A stretch of DNA of 64,000 nt, from positions 3,596,001 to 3,660,000 of the forward strand of contig NZ_OY762929.1 of assembly GCF_963666675.1 (NCBI RefSeq), given 5' to 3'. Source of the DNA: an uncultured Desulfobacter sp. (lineage in GTDB: Bacteria; Desulfobacterota; Desulfobacteria; Desulfobacterales; Desulfobacteraceae). The notes beneath the pieces were generated by a model. That model made no database searches, was not told where the DNA came from, and saw nothing but the letters and a program-made list of their open reading frames with translations. Positions 32,110 through 40,223 of this stretch are shown in pieces. Position 1 is the first letter of the stretch. Each line of letters begins with the position of its first letter. Both the position numbers and the translations under genes were made by a program.

Positions 32110-32793
32110 CTACTCCCCTGTTTTATAACACGATTGAACATCTTTATTTGAAAGCCCTGCCATATAATCGGCAATGGCCCGGTCGTACTGTGCTGTATGC
32201 TCAAAGGCCTTTGATGCAAGCGCATACCGGTCTTTGAGTCCCAGAGCCCCGTCCTGTTTTTTGAGGGCCGCCACAATATCGTCATAGGATTTGGGATCCA
32301 CCACCGACGCCACCCGGATAAAATTCTTGGCAGCAGCCCGGATCATGGTTGGTCCGCCGATATCAATGTTGCCCCGGGCATTTTCAGGGGTAACATTTTC
32401 CTGGGCAATGGTCTGGGCAAAGGGATAGAGATTGACCACAACCATATCAATGGGCAGTCCGTGGGTACGTTCCAGGTCATTCTGGTGGGCCGGATTGTAA
32501 GTTTCGGTCAAAAGGCCCAGATAAATTTTGAAATCCAGGGTTTTGACAAGGCCCCCCTGGGTTTCGGGCTGGCCGGTATAATCTGATACCTGTTTGAGGT
32601 TATCTTCGGCATCAGGTCCAAGCATATCTCTTATTTTGGAATAGGTTCCGCCGGTGGACAAAATGGTCAGATCCGGGTTGATCTCAAGCAGCCGGGGAAT
32701 AAAGGTCCCCAGCCCGCTTTTATCGGATACGCTAACCAGAATGGTCTTTATTTTCACAAGATCATCAATTCTTTCTACCACGTTTTTCGTCAT
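32110..32793 (-). CDS. purH: IMP cyclohydrolase (N-terminal PurH half as a separate gene)
   Basis: A 227-residue protein matching the MGS-like cyclohydrolase domain of PurH, which closes FAICAR to IMP. It has ILVSVSDKSGLGTFIPRL, TILSTGGTYSKIRDM, QVSDYTGQPETQGGLVKTLD and VVVNLYPF, then IDIGGPTMIRAAAKNF. AAGGAAAAACC precedes ATG 32793. A weak promoter (TTGACT, then TAAATG 18 bases on) lies near 32850-32880 on the minus strand. It is transcribed ahead of the transformylase half. Confidence 0.95.
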   Translation of the reverse strand: MTKNVVERIDDLVKIKTILVSVSDKSGLGTFIPRLLEINPDLTILSTGGTYSKIRDMLGPDAEDNLKQVSDYTGQPETQGGLVKTLDFKIYLGLLTETYNPAHQNDLERTHGLPIDMVVVNLYPFAQTIAQENVTPENARGNIDIGGPTMIRAAAKNFIRVASVVDPKSYDDIVAALKKQDGALGLKDRYALASKAFEHTAQYDRAIADYMAGLSNKDVQSCYKTGE

Positions 32794-32882
32794 GGTTTTT
32801 CCTTATTTATAATAGATTGGTGCTATATATTTTAAATGCAGGGATGCATTTACCCTATTCTTATAGGTGAAGTCAAGTTGGT

Positions 32883-33004
32883 GTTTGAACGAAAAGTCAC
32901 CCGCCTGCGACGTTGCTGCACAAAGCTGCAATCCTCACGTACTTTAGTACGCTCCGGTTCCAGCTTTGCTTGCGCCTTGCATCAGGGCAACTTTTCGTCC
33001 AAAC
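32883..33004. repeat. Terminal-inverted-repeat element, copy 1
   Basis: GTTTGAACGAAAAGT (32883) and ACTTTTCGTCCAAAC (32990) are complementary at 14 of 15 positions and frame 122 bases with no gene. The centre is GTACTTTAGTAC followed by GCTCCGG. Related elements are at 37971-38110 and, decayed, 35595-35650. Confidence 0.75.
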
Positions 33005-33043
33005 ATCGCGCCGTCATCAGACACAAGTAGAAACATTTCAATT

Positions 33044-33733
33044 TCACAGAATCATGCGCCCAAGAGACTGAACAAGATCCCGGGTTTTATCCATATGCTC
33101 GGGGGGAATCATAAGTGCAGGAATTTTTAAATTTCGAGCCGTGCCTCCAATTTTTTCTTGTTCCGGTACCCTGTTGTCCCCTGCGGCATTATTTTGCACA
33201 TGTTCCAATAAATCAAGGAAACTGCCGTATACCCCCCCGGCATCCAGATGCTCCACAAACTGCATGAAAACCGTTGTTATGGTTAAGGCCAGATCGGGCA
33301 TATCCCCCTGCCCTGTCTGGCTGCAGGGGGTTGTGGACATCATTACCCGGCAACCTAATGGCCGGACAGGATAGATGGTACACATGCCGTCTTCAAGCAG
33401 CGGACAGATTCCCCAGGTCGGGTCGTTGTCTTCTTCATCCGTATCCCTGCCCTCCATGCAGGCCAGGGCAAATCCGTTGGTGGTCTGGGAAGGCCGAAAT
33501 CGTCTGGTCTCTCCGGCCCGGGACAGCCTGACACGGATATCGTCCAGCGTATCGGTACCAAGCCGGTCCTGGATGTAGGCAACTTCAAGGCCGGTTGCGG
33601 TGACATTGCAGGTACAGCAGTCTGCACACTGTTTTACGCAGGCAAACGAAAACGACGCCATGGCCGTATCAAACAGGGTGTATATCTTTTCAAGAGTGCT
33701 CAGAGCGTTATTAAGTTCTACAATACTTGTCAT
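33044..33733 (-). CDS. YkgJ-type cysteine-cluster protein
   Basis: A 229-residue protein from ATG 33733 (a TTG at 33745 is an alternative). It has the cysteine pattern of the YkgJ/CxxCxxCC family: CVKQCADCCTCNV near 36-46, CPLLEDGMCTIYPVRPLGCR near 115-135, and additional Cys near 141. These proteins are thought to bind zinc or an iron-sulfur cluster; no biochemical role is firmly known. It stands alone between the TIR element and cstA. Confidence 0.75.
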   Translation of the reverse strand: MTSIVELNNALSTLEKIYTLFDTAMASFSFACVKQCADCCTCNVTATGLEVAYIQDRLGTDTLDDIRVRLSRAGETRRFRPSQTTNGFALACMEGRDTDEEDNDPTWGICPLLEDGMCTIYPVRPLGCRVMMSTTPCSQTGQGDMPDLALTITTVFMQFVEHLDAGGVYGSFLDLLEHVQNNAAGDNRVPEQEKIGGTARNLKIPALMIPPEHMDKTRDLVQSLGRMIL

Positions 33734-33856
33734 TATTTTAACCAACTAATTACATTTAGACAAAATAGTTGTCCCTCCCATATCATTGGAGTATAGTCGC
33801 GTCAACGAAGATGATTGTAATTCAAACCAAACAGGTAAGAAAAGGAGAGTGCAAAA

Positions 33857-35577
33857 ATGAGCGCGTTGTTAATCATGATCCTATCCTTCGCAGGATATCT
33901 TATCATGTACAACCTTTACGGTCGATACATCGGCAAAAAAATATTCAAGCTAACCCGGGAGGCGGGCGTTCCTGCGGTGGAGATGGAAGACGGCGTGGAT
34001 TACGTGCCCACAAAAAAAGAAGTGATCTTCGGGCATCACTTTACGTCCATTGCAGGAACTGGGCCCATTGTGGGTCCGGCCGTCGCCATTATCTGGGGCT
34101 GGGTACCGGCCCTGGTCTGGGTGATTGTGGGCAGTATTTTCATGGGTGCGGTGCACGATTTCGGCGCTTTAATCATCTCCATGAGAAACCAGGGTAAATC
34201 CATTGCCGATTATACGGCCAAATATGTCAACAACCGGACCCGGTTCTTCTTCTTTTTGATCGTTTTCTTGAATTGTGGATCGTTATTGCGGTGTTCGGTC
34301 TTGTCATTGCCATCGTATTCAGCATGTATCCGCAATCGGTACTTCCTGTATGGTGTGAGGTTGTAATCGCCGTTCTGCTGGGCCATGCGGTTTACAAACA
34401 GGGCAAAAGCATCATGATCTGGTCCATTATTGCGGTGATTGCCATGTATGTCACAGTTGCCGTCGGTATATATCTGCCCTTTAAAATGCCGGAAATTGCA
34501 GGTATTCCCGCCACGGGCGTCTGGAGTATCATTCTGCTGATCTACGCGTTTATCGCATCGGTGCTTCCGGTCACCACGCTGCTGCAGCCCCGGGACTTTA
34601 TCAACTCCCACCAGCTTTTGATCGCCATGGCCCTTTTGATTGCGGGCGTTTTTGCCTCAGCCTTCGGCGGCAACCTTGAGCTTGTGGCCCCGGCGGTCCA
34701 GATGACCCCGGAAAAGGCGCCGCCCATGTGGCCATTCCTTTTCATAACCATCGCCTGCGGGGCCATTTCAGGTTTCCACTCCCTGGTGTCATCCGGCACA
34801 TCGGCCAAGCAAGTCCGGTATGAAACCGACTCTTTGTTTGTGGGCTATGGCTCCATGCTTTTAGAAGGTGCACTTGCCGTTCTGGTTATCATATCCGTGG
34901 CCGCCGGGATCGGCATGGGGTACCCCACCAAAGACGGGCAGATACTGACCGGTGTAGCGGCCTGGACCACCCACTATTCATCCTGGGCCGCCGCAGCAGG
35001 CCTCGGCTCAAAAATCAGCGCCTTTGTGGACGGTTCCGCCAATATGATCTCTTCCATTGGAATTCCCACAAGCCTTTGCGTGGCCGTCATGGGTGTGTTT
35101 GTGGCATCATTTGCAGGCACCACCCTGGATACAGCCACCCGTATCCAGCGCTACATCATTTCCGAGCTGTTTTCCAATCTGAAACTTGATTTTCTCACGG
35201 GCAAATATGCAGCAACCTTCCTGGCCGTTGCCACGGCCCTGGTCCTGGCCTTTGCCACGGGTGCCGGCGGCAAAGGCGCCCTTAAACTGTGGCCCATGTT
35301 CGGTGCGGTGAACCAGACCCTGGCCGGGCTTGCCCTGATCATCATCGCAGCCTATCTGAAAACAAAAGGCGGTATTAAATGGCTTGTGGCCGGTATTCCT
35401 GCCATTGCCATGATGGTGCTCACCATCTGGGCACTTCTTTTAAATCAGACCGCATTTGGGGCCAAGCACAATTTACTGCTGCAGGCAGTGAACGGTATCA
35501 GTTTGATCCTGGCTGTCTGGATTTTCATTGAAGGCCTGATCAAAATCGCAACGGTGAAAGCCGATTTAAACAATTAG
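33857..35577 (+). pseudogene. cstA: Carbon starvation/peptide-pyruvate transporter CstA, frameshifted
   Basis: The first frame (33857-34366) begins with MSALLIMILSFAGYLIMYNL and contains VIFGHHFTSIAGTGPIVGPA, the CstA signature. Near 34267 the frame ends its homology at FFFFLIVF, and the following LWIVIAVFGLVIAIVFSMYP is in another frame that runs to 35577. Restoring one base around the TTTTCTTGAATTGTGG stretch would give ...IVFLELWIVIAVF, as in intact CstA proteins, for a total of about 573 residues with many membrane helices. CstA proteins import peptides or pyruvate. The gene is either recently inactivated or affected by a one-base sequence error; both halves are otherwise well conserved, which favours a recent event or error. 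AAAGGAG precedes the start. Confidence 0.85.
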
Positions 35578-35594
35578 AAGTTATTAAATATAAT

Positions 35595-35650
35595 AGTTGC
35601 CCAGATGCAAATTTTTATCAAGCGTCGCAGCTGGACAACTTTCGTACTAA
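35595..35650. repeat. Stem-loop after cstA; decayed TIR-element copy
   Basis: AGTTGCCCAG (35595) pairs with CTGGACAACT (35631) with one mismatch. The right side, GCGTCGCAGCTGGACAACTT then TCGTA, resembles the right arm of the element at 32883-33004 (GGGCAACTTTTCGT). It may also serve as a transcription terminator. Confidence 0.45.
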
Positions 35651-35670
35651 ATATATAGATACATATTGCC

Positions 35671-36138
35671 ATGGTTGCGCATTTAAAACTGACATCCTCC
35701 CTGAAGCGTCTTTACTGGCTGATGACTGGCCCGGCCCTCATCATTTTCGCCTGCCTTTTTATGGTCACTCATTGGATTGGCAAGGCAGCAGATGAATCGG
35801 CCATCAGACACCTGCCCGGCATCTGGCATGGGCTCCTTTTCACAGGGGCTGCCGTTACAGCCATTGCAGGGCCTTTGATGATGCGCATCACATTTGCCCA
35901 TAGGGTCAGGCAGCTTATCTGTGTGCAGATTCAGCCGTTTTTAACTTTCCAGCGCCGTCTGATTGTTCTCTCCGGCATCACCCCCTATCTGGCACTGACC
36001 GGCGTATGGGGCGGACTTTCTCAATTTCATGCCGGCGGTATTATTCTCATGGCACTTTACGGGGCCTACTATTATTTCCCGTCTGAAAAACGAATTTCCT
36101 ACGACATCAAGTTATTCAGGGTGGCATTGAATGATTAA
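35671..36138 (+). CDS. Hypothetical membrane protein (four helices)
   Basis: A 155-residue protein I do not recognise, with hydrophobic helices at about 20-38, 50-70, 98-116 and 120-137 and a basic N-terminus. A His-rich loop near 46-53 (AIRHLPGIWHG) and RITFAHRVRQ are the only charged patches near the membrane. It overlaps the next small gene by eight bases, which in turn overlaps an ArsA-like ATPase gene, so the three are one translational unit. The tight coupling suggests a membrane partner for the ATPase. Confidence 0.65.
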   Translation: MVAHLKLTSSLKRLYWLMTGPALIIFACLFMVTHWIGKAADESAIRHLPGIWHGLLFTGAAVTAIAGPLMMRITFAHRVRQLICVQIQPFLTFQRRLIVLSGITPYLALTGVWGGLSQFHAGGIILMALYGAYYYFPSEKRISYDIKLFRVALND

Positions 36139-36421
36139 AGAGTGGCTGAAAAAAATAAAAACCGCCGTGGTCAATGCCTGGAAAACAGCAGATGAAGTGG
36201 CCCGGCACAAGGCGGTGGACCATTTAGAGGATGAGGTTGAAGAGATGGAATATATTTTTGCCGTGCTCTGCCAGGGGGCCTTTATCGGCATGCCCGCACC
36301 GCCGGAACGAATCAGCCTGGATCTTTTGCCGGAGATGGAGAAGGATCTGATCCTTTTAATGGAACGGGTGCATACAAGCAATGAACCGTTATCAAAACTT
36401 TTTTCCGCATTTGACATCTGA
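36131..36421 (+). CDS. Small helical hypothetical protein
   Basis: A 96-residue soluble protein with an amphipathic, charged N-terminal half (KEWLKKIKTAVVNAWKTA, then HLEDEVEEMEY) and a second helical part after GAFIGMPAPPERI. No known family comes to mind. It overlaps the upstream membrane gene by eight bases (ATGATTAA) and its stop overlaps the ATG of the ATPase gene (TGATG). Probably an adaptor in the same small system. Confidence 0.6.
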   Translation: MIKEWLKKIKTAVVNAWKTADEVARHKAVDHLEDEVEEMEYIFAVLCQGAFIGMPAPPERISLDLLPEMEKDLILLMERVHTSNEPLSKLFSAFDI

Positions 36422-37371
36422 TGAAAACCGAACCTGACGTTCTATTTTTTTTGGGAAAAGGCGGCACAGGCAAGTCCACATGTGCGTCACTTTGCGCCCT
36501 GGATCTTGCCGGAAAAGGTTACAGGGTTTGCCTGGCCTCCTTTGACGATGCCCACAACCTGTCTGACATTTTCCAGACAACATTGTGCCATGCGCCCAAG
36601 GCCGTTGTTCCCGGCCTTGAGGTCATCCAGATGGACAAAGACAAAGAGATCGCATCCTACCTGGCAGGGGTGACACGACAGGTAAAACGAAACTTCACCT
36701 ACCTGACCGCATTTAACCTCGGAAACTATTTTGATGTATTAAAACTGTCTCCAGGCATGGAGGCCCACGCACTGGCCAAAGGCTTTACCGAGCTTAAAAA
36801 AAAATACATGGGATGGGATTATCTGATCATCGACATGCCGCCCACAGCCCTTGCGTTAAGCTTTTTTAATCTGCCGGCCCTGTCGTTGCTCTGGGTGGCG
36901 CAGTTGGAAAAACTGCGTCTGGAAATCAACCAAAAAAAAGAAATCATTTCAAAAATAAAATTAGCCGGCAAAGAGATTGCCAAGGATAAGGTGCTGGCAA
37001 GAATCATGGAGATAAAATCCGATTATCAGGATCTGCAATCCTATTTTGAACACAACGCCCTATGCTATGTTGTGCATAATACGGATGCCCTGTCCCTGGC
37101 CGAAACCCGAAGAATTACCGATCAGCTTGAAAAGCTTGGTATAACGCCGGCCGGTCTGTTCTGCAATCACAGATCCCGGCATGAAATGGATTCAAACACC
37201 TTGGAACCCGAACTTTCATGCCGAATTTTAATGAATCTGCCTTACTCGGCTGAACCTTTGGTGGGAATTGACACGCTGACCCGGTTTACCAGACAGTCAG
37301 GTCTTGATCCGGCCAAAGCAATATTGAGGTCAATTACTCGCCGATCTTTTCAATGTCCAGACCGATCATAA
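36421..37371 (+). CDS. ArsA/Get3-like anion-transporting ATPase family protein
   Basis: A 316-residue P-loop ATPase. The deviant Walker A is FFLGKGGTGKSTCASLCA (residues 9-26), with the signature Lys of the ArsA/MinD class (KGGTGKST). The switch I-type ASFDDAHNLSDIF holds the D(x)DPAH-like motif altered to DDAHN, and DYLIIDMPPTALAL is the switch II/Walker B region. There is one ATPase domain, half the length of bacterial ArsA, and no cysteine trio for arsenite. Arsenic resistance is therefore not indicated. With the upstream membrane and small proteins it may form a membrane-targeting or maturation ATPase set. Confidence 0.75.
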   Translation: MKTEPDVLFFLGKGGTGKSTCASLCALDLAGKGYRVCLASFDDAHNLSDIFQTTLCHAPKAVVPGLEVIQMDKDKEIASYLAGVTRQVKRNFTYLTAFNLGNYFDVLKLSPGMEAHALAKGFTELKKKYMGWDYLIIDMPPTALALSFFNLPALSLLWVAQLEKLRLEINQKKEIISKIKLAGKEIAKDKVLARIMEIKSDYQDLQSYFEHNALCYVVHNTDALSLAETRRITDQLEKLGITPAGLFCNHRSRHEMDSNTLEPELSCRILMNLPYSAEPLVGIDTLTRFTRQSGLDPAKAILRSITRRSFQCPDRS

Positions 37372-37618
37372 AATGATCTTTATAGCCACGGGATGAACCA
37401 TCGAGAATATATTTGATGCGGGTGGGTTTGCGAACTGCGGGAATGGTCTTGTCCCGATAGTGAAAAATCATGGGCACAAGATCGCCGCTTTTAAGACTCT
37501 CCAACGCCTTTGAATGTTTTGTCACCAGGGCGAAGCATGGCTCTGATTCATTTTTCCTCAGCTTAAACTGATAGAAAATTCCCGGATTATCCAGTTGAAA
37601 TTCAGCACTGAAATACAT
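37334..37618 (-). CDS. Small hypothetical protein (PilZ-like impression)
   Basis: A 94-residue protein starting at ATG 37618 behind AGAGGATAAT; a GTG at 37642 would add eight residues. It is beta-rich (MYFSAEFQLDNPGIFYQFKL, VPMIFHYRDKTIPAVRKPTR, YKDHFMIGLDIEKIGE). The shape recalls short PilZ-type barrels but lacks a convincing RxxxR-D/NxSxxG signature, so function is left open. Its 3' end overlaps the end of the ATPase gene by 38 bases in the convergent orientation. Confidence 0.55.
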   Translation of the reverse strand: MYFSAEFQLDNPGIFYQFKLRKNESEPCFALVTKHSKALESLKSGDLVPMIFHYRDKTIPAVRKPTRIKYILDGSSRGYKDHFMIGLDIEKIGE

Positions 37619-37970
37619 ATTATCCTCTTGTTTTATCTCCACGGATCAACAGCCTCCTTTCAGAATTCTTTAACAAAAATACAAAAAAATCTATTTTCAA
37701 CTTCAATTGGAATTTAACAGAAACACAGGCAACTTACGTGCCATCACTGCATGTTGGAAGCGAGTAAAAAAAACAGCTAAATCCAGAACATTACCTTCAT
37801 ATAAAAACAGTTCGCCTTAATAACAAAAAGCCGGTTACCAAAATGTTATAAAAGTTACGAAAACTGCACCCCGAAACCCCGAGCTTAATGAGGGACTGAC
37901 TGTTCCAGAGCGCAATACAGACCAGACAGCCTGAAAATTATTTCTTTCGCAGCCGTAAAATTTTTATTTA
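37619..37970. other. Intergenic region upstream of the small hypothetical gene
   Basis: About 350 bases of AT-rich noncoding sequence. I see no gene, tRNA or clear promoter, only A/T runs. It leads into the TIR element at 37971-38110. Confidence 0.5.
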
Positions 37971-38110
37971 GTGTCTGAACGAAAACCTGGAAATTTTGTT
38001 GAGTACAAGGCGGGGTAAAATTTTAACCGGAGTAATACATGAAGTATTTCAAGGATTAAAATTTCAGACCAACGCCGTAATCGGCAAAATTTACGGTTTT
38101 CGGTCGGGCA
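37971..38110. repeat. Terminal-inverted-repeat element, copy 2
   Basis: TGTCTGAACGAAAACC (37972) is mirrored by GGTTTTCGGTCGGGCA (ending 38110), and further inside AAATTTTG pairs with CAAAATTT. It shares the CTGAACGAAAA-type end and a central (A)TACttcATGTAttaCTCCGG-like core with the element at 32883-33004, although the stems differ in sequence. It abuts the stop codon of the sigma-54 regulator gene, so it may also shape the 3' end of that mRNA. Confidence 0.7.
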
Positions 38111-39472
38111 CTATTTATAGATGGCAGGATTTATGTTGTACTTTTTGACCTTATAATGCATGGCCCGTTTACTTATACTCAAAAGATCGGCCGCCTTTTT
38201 TTGAACCCCCCGTGACTTTTTCAGGGCCCGTATAATCGTATCCTTTTCACTTTGCTCAATGGAAAACGCCTGGGAATCGGGAAGATCGGAAGTGAGCACC
38301 GCATTTTCCCTGATGCTTTCAACCTGAAGGTCCCAGGGTTCAATGATTTGATTGCGGCACAGCACCGCCCCGGCTTCAATGGTATTTTTCAATTCCCGGA
38401 CATTACCGGGCCAGGGGTGTTCTTCGAGCACTTTGACGGCGGCATCGGAAATACGCAACCCCTCAATGCCGTGTGCCTGACCATAATTTTTGGCAAACAT
38501 ATCGGCCAGGGGATATACGTCTTCTTTTCGCTCGCGCAACGGCGGAATGGTCAGGGTGATTCCCTTGAGACGGTAGTACAGGTCCTGACGGAAACTGCCC
38601 TCTTCAATGGCCAGGGGCAGGTCGGCATTGGTTGCTGCAATCACCCGGCAGTCCACAATGGATTCTTTTACCGCGCCCACCTGCCGGATTTTTTTATCCT
38701 CCAGAAACCGCAACATACGGCATTGCATATCATGGGAGATATTGCCGATCTCATCGAGAAAAAGGGTGCCGGAGTCGGCGACCTGGATAAGCCCGACCTT
38801 GTCTTTCACCGCATGGGTAAATGCGCCTTTCAGGTGACCGAACAATTCACTTTCAAGGATGCCTGCCGGCGTTGAACCGCAGTCCACAACCATGTAAGGT
38901 TGCTCTCTTCTGGCACTGTTTTTATGAATACATGAGGCGATGCGCTCTTTGCCCACCCCGCTTTCACCAAGGAGAAGGACATTCACCTGGGTGCCGGCCA
39001 CCTTTTTTACCATGCTGTAAAGACGCTTCATGGCAGGGGATTTCCCCCAATAAAATCCGGATTCAACCAGGGGCATGGGTTTTGCGCCGCCACCACCGCC
39101 CTTCACGGCCATCACGGCGTTAATTTTTTTAACCAAATCCTTACCGTCAAAAGGCTTGGAAATATAATCGACTGCGCCTAGTTTCATGGCCTCCACAGCA
39201 TCCTGTATGGTGCCGTAGGCCGTCATTAAAATCACCGGAAGATCCGGCAGAGACCTTCGGATGTCGGAAAACAACTCCATTCCGTCTTTTCCGGGCATTT
39301 TTATATCCGACACCAGAATATCTACGCCGTTCTGGGCTCTGAGAATCTGTTCGGCTTTGTTGGCATCCTTTGCCTTTAAAACCTTGAAGTTGGCTGTACA
39401 AAGCCTTGCCTCCAAGACCTCAAGGATACTTGGGTCATCATCAACGATGAGTACTTTATGTGCTGCAGTCAC
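38111..39472 (-). CDS. glrR: Sigma-54-dependent response regulator (GlrR/NtrC family)
   Basis: A 453-residue regulator: receiver domain (about 6-118; VDDD, Asp in ILVSDIKMPGKDG, T in LMTAYG, K in ISKPFD), AAA+ domain (about 145-375; LLLGESGVGKERIASCIH as Walker A, ADSGTLFLDEIGN as Walker B, FRQDLYYRL, WPGNVREL) and a Fis-type helix-turn-helix at the C-terminus (GVQKKAADLLSISKRAMHYK). The sigma-54 contact loop reads GAFTHA instead of GAFTGA. It is encoded after a kinase and a lipoprotein, the order of E. coli glrK-qseG-glrR. By that analogy it may control envelope-related genes. Confidence 0.88.
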   Translation of the reverse strand: MTAAHKVLIVDDDPSILEVLEARLCTANFKVLKAKDANKAEQILRAQNGVDILVSDIKMPGKDGMELFSDIRRSLPDLPVILMTAYGTIQDAVEAMKLGAVDYISKPFDGKDLVKKINAVMAVKGGGGGAKPMPLVESGFYWGKSPAMKRLYSMVKKVAGTQVNVLLLGESGVGKERIASCIHKNSARREQPYMVVDCGSTPAGILESELFGHLKGAFTHAVKDKVGLIQVADSGTLFLDEIGNISHDMQCRMLRFLEDKKIRQVGAVKESIVDCRVIAATNADLPLAIEEGSFRQDLYYRLKGITLTIPPLRERKEDVYPLADMFAKNYGQAHGIEGLRISDAAVKVLEEHPWPGNVRELKNTIEAGAVLCRNQIIEPWDLQVESIRENAVLTSDLPDSQAFSIEQSEKDTIIRALKKSRGVQKKAADLLSISKRAMHYKVKKYNINPAIYK

Positions 39473-40197
39473 GGGTTCTCCCTTTGCTCCTGCCGTTCCT
39501 TATCAATTTTTTCCAGCACGGTGATCTGGTGTAAAAGATCATTTATCCGTGCCTCCTGATCCATGTTCTGTTTTTCTAGAGCACTTGTTTTACGCCCCAG
39601 GGAATCAATTTCTTTTTGCATACTCAGACGCTCTTTTTTATAAATTTCCTCCCTGGCATAAAGCGCATTCAGTTTTTTCAAAATACCCGACCGTTCCGAT
39701 TCTAGCAAGACCATACCGTGTGCCAGGGCTTTTTCCAGCATCCCGGGGTGCATCCTTGCCCACGGATTTACAACAGGTTCCCGACGATCGATATCCTGGG
39801 CGTTGCCTACTGAAATTCTACAGGACTGTTGTGACGGTAAAAGCAAGAACTGCTCCACAGCAGCCCTGAATGCCGGGGCACTTTCGGCCTGGATCATATC
39901 AAGACACACCGTCCCATAAAGGCCGGCGACCCGGCATTGCGCATCACGTTCCTTTAAAGCAAGCTGGGAAAAAATTTTGCGGGAAAGGACATAATCTTCA
40001 TTTAAGTAGGCATCCTGGGCCTGTTTCACCATGGTATTTCGACAGACGACCGTGCACACAGGCATAATACTGCACCCACTGAAAACCACCCCGATGCACG
40101 CGATTAAAAACAGGGTCCTGAAAATTAAATAAAAACGCTTGAACATTCTTCCCATAAGCAATTTCAGGCAAAAATTAGGAATAATAGAAAAACGCAT
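39469..40197 (-). CDS. QseG-like outer-membrane lipoprotein between kinase and regulator
   Basis: A 242-residue protein with a hydrophobic signal (about 24-38) ending in a lipobox VFSGC, so Cys42 should be lipidated. The middle is helical, similar in arrangement to tetratricopeptide-like regions (AYLNEDYVLSRKIFSQLALK), and residues about 175-235 form a coiled coil (LSMQKEIDSLGRKTSALEKQ). QseG, encoded between glrK and glrR in enterobacteria, is likewise a lipoprotein that helps activate the kinase; sequence similarity here is low, so the link rests on position and architecture. It overlaps the regulator gene by four bases. Starts at 40155 or 40146 would give shorter, more usual signal peptides. 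Confidence 0.65.
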   Translation of the reverse strand: MRFSIIPNFCLKLLMGRMFKRFYLIFRTLFLIACIGVVFSGCSIMPVCTVVCRNTMVKQAQDAYLNEDYVLSRKIFSQLALKERDAQCRVAGLYGTVCLDMIQAESAPAFRAAVEQFLLLPSQQSCRISVGNAQDIDRREPVVNPWARMHPGMLEKALAHGMVLLESERSGILKKLNALYAREEIYKKERLSMQKEIDSLGRKTSALEKQNMDQEARINDLLHQITVLEKIDKERQEQRENP

Positions 40198-40223
40198 ATA
40201 GAAAAGCCCTTAAAATTCATCTA

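Noticed and set aside
30857..32793. A frameshift in a single purH gene.
   Set aside because: The first half ends cleanly at its domain boundary, and the second has its own ATG and ribosome site; both are full-length domains.
36421..37371. Arsenite efflux ATPase ArsA.
   Set aside because: A single ATPase domain, no arsenite-binding cysteines and no arsenic genes nearby.
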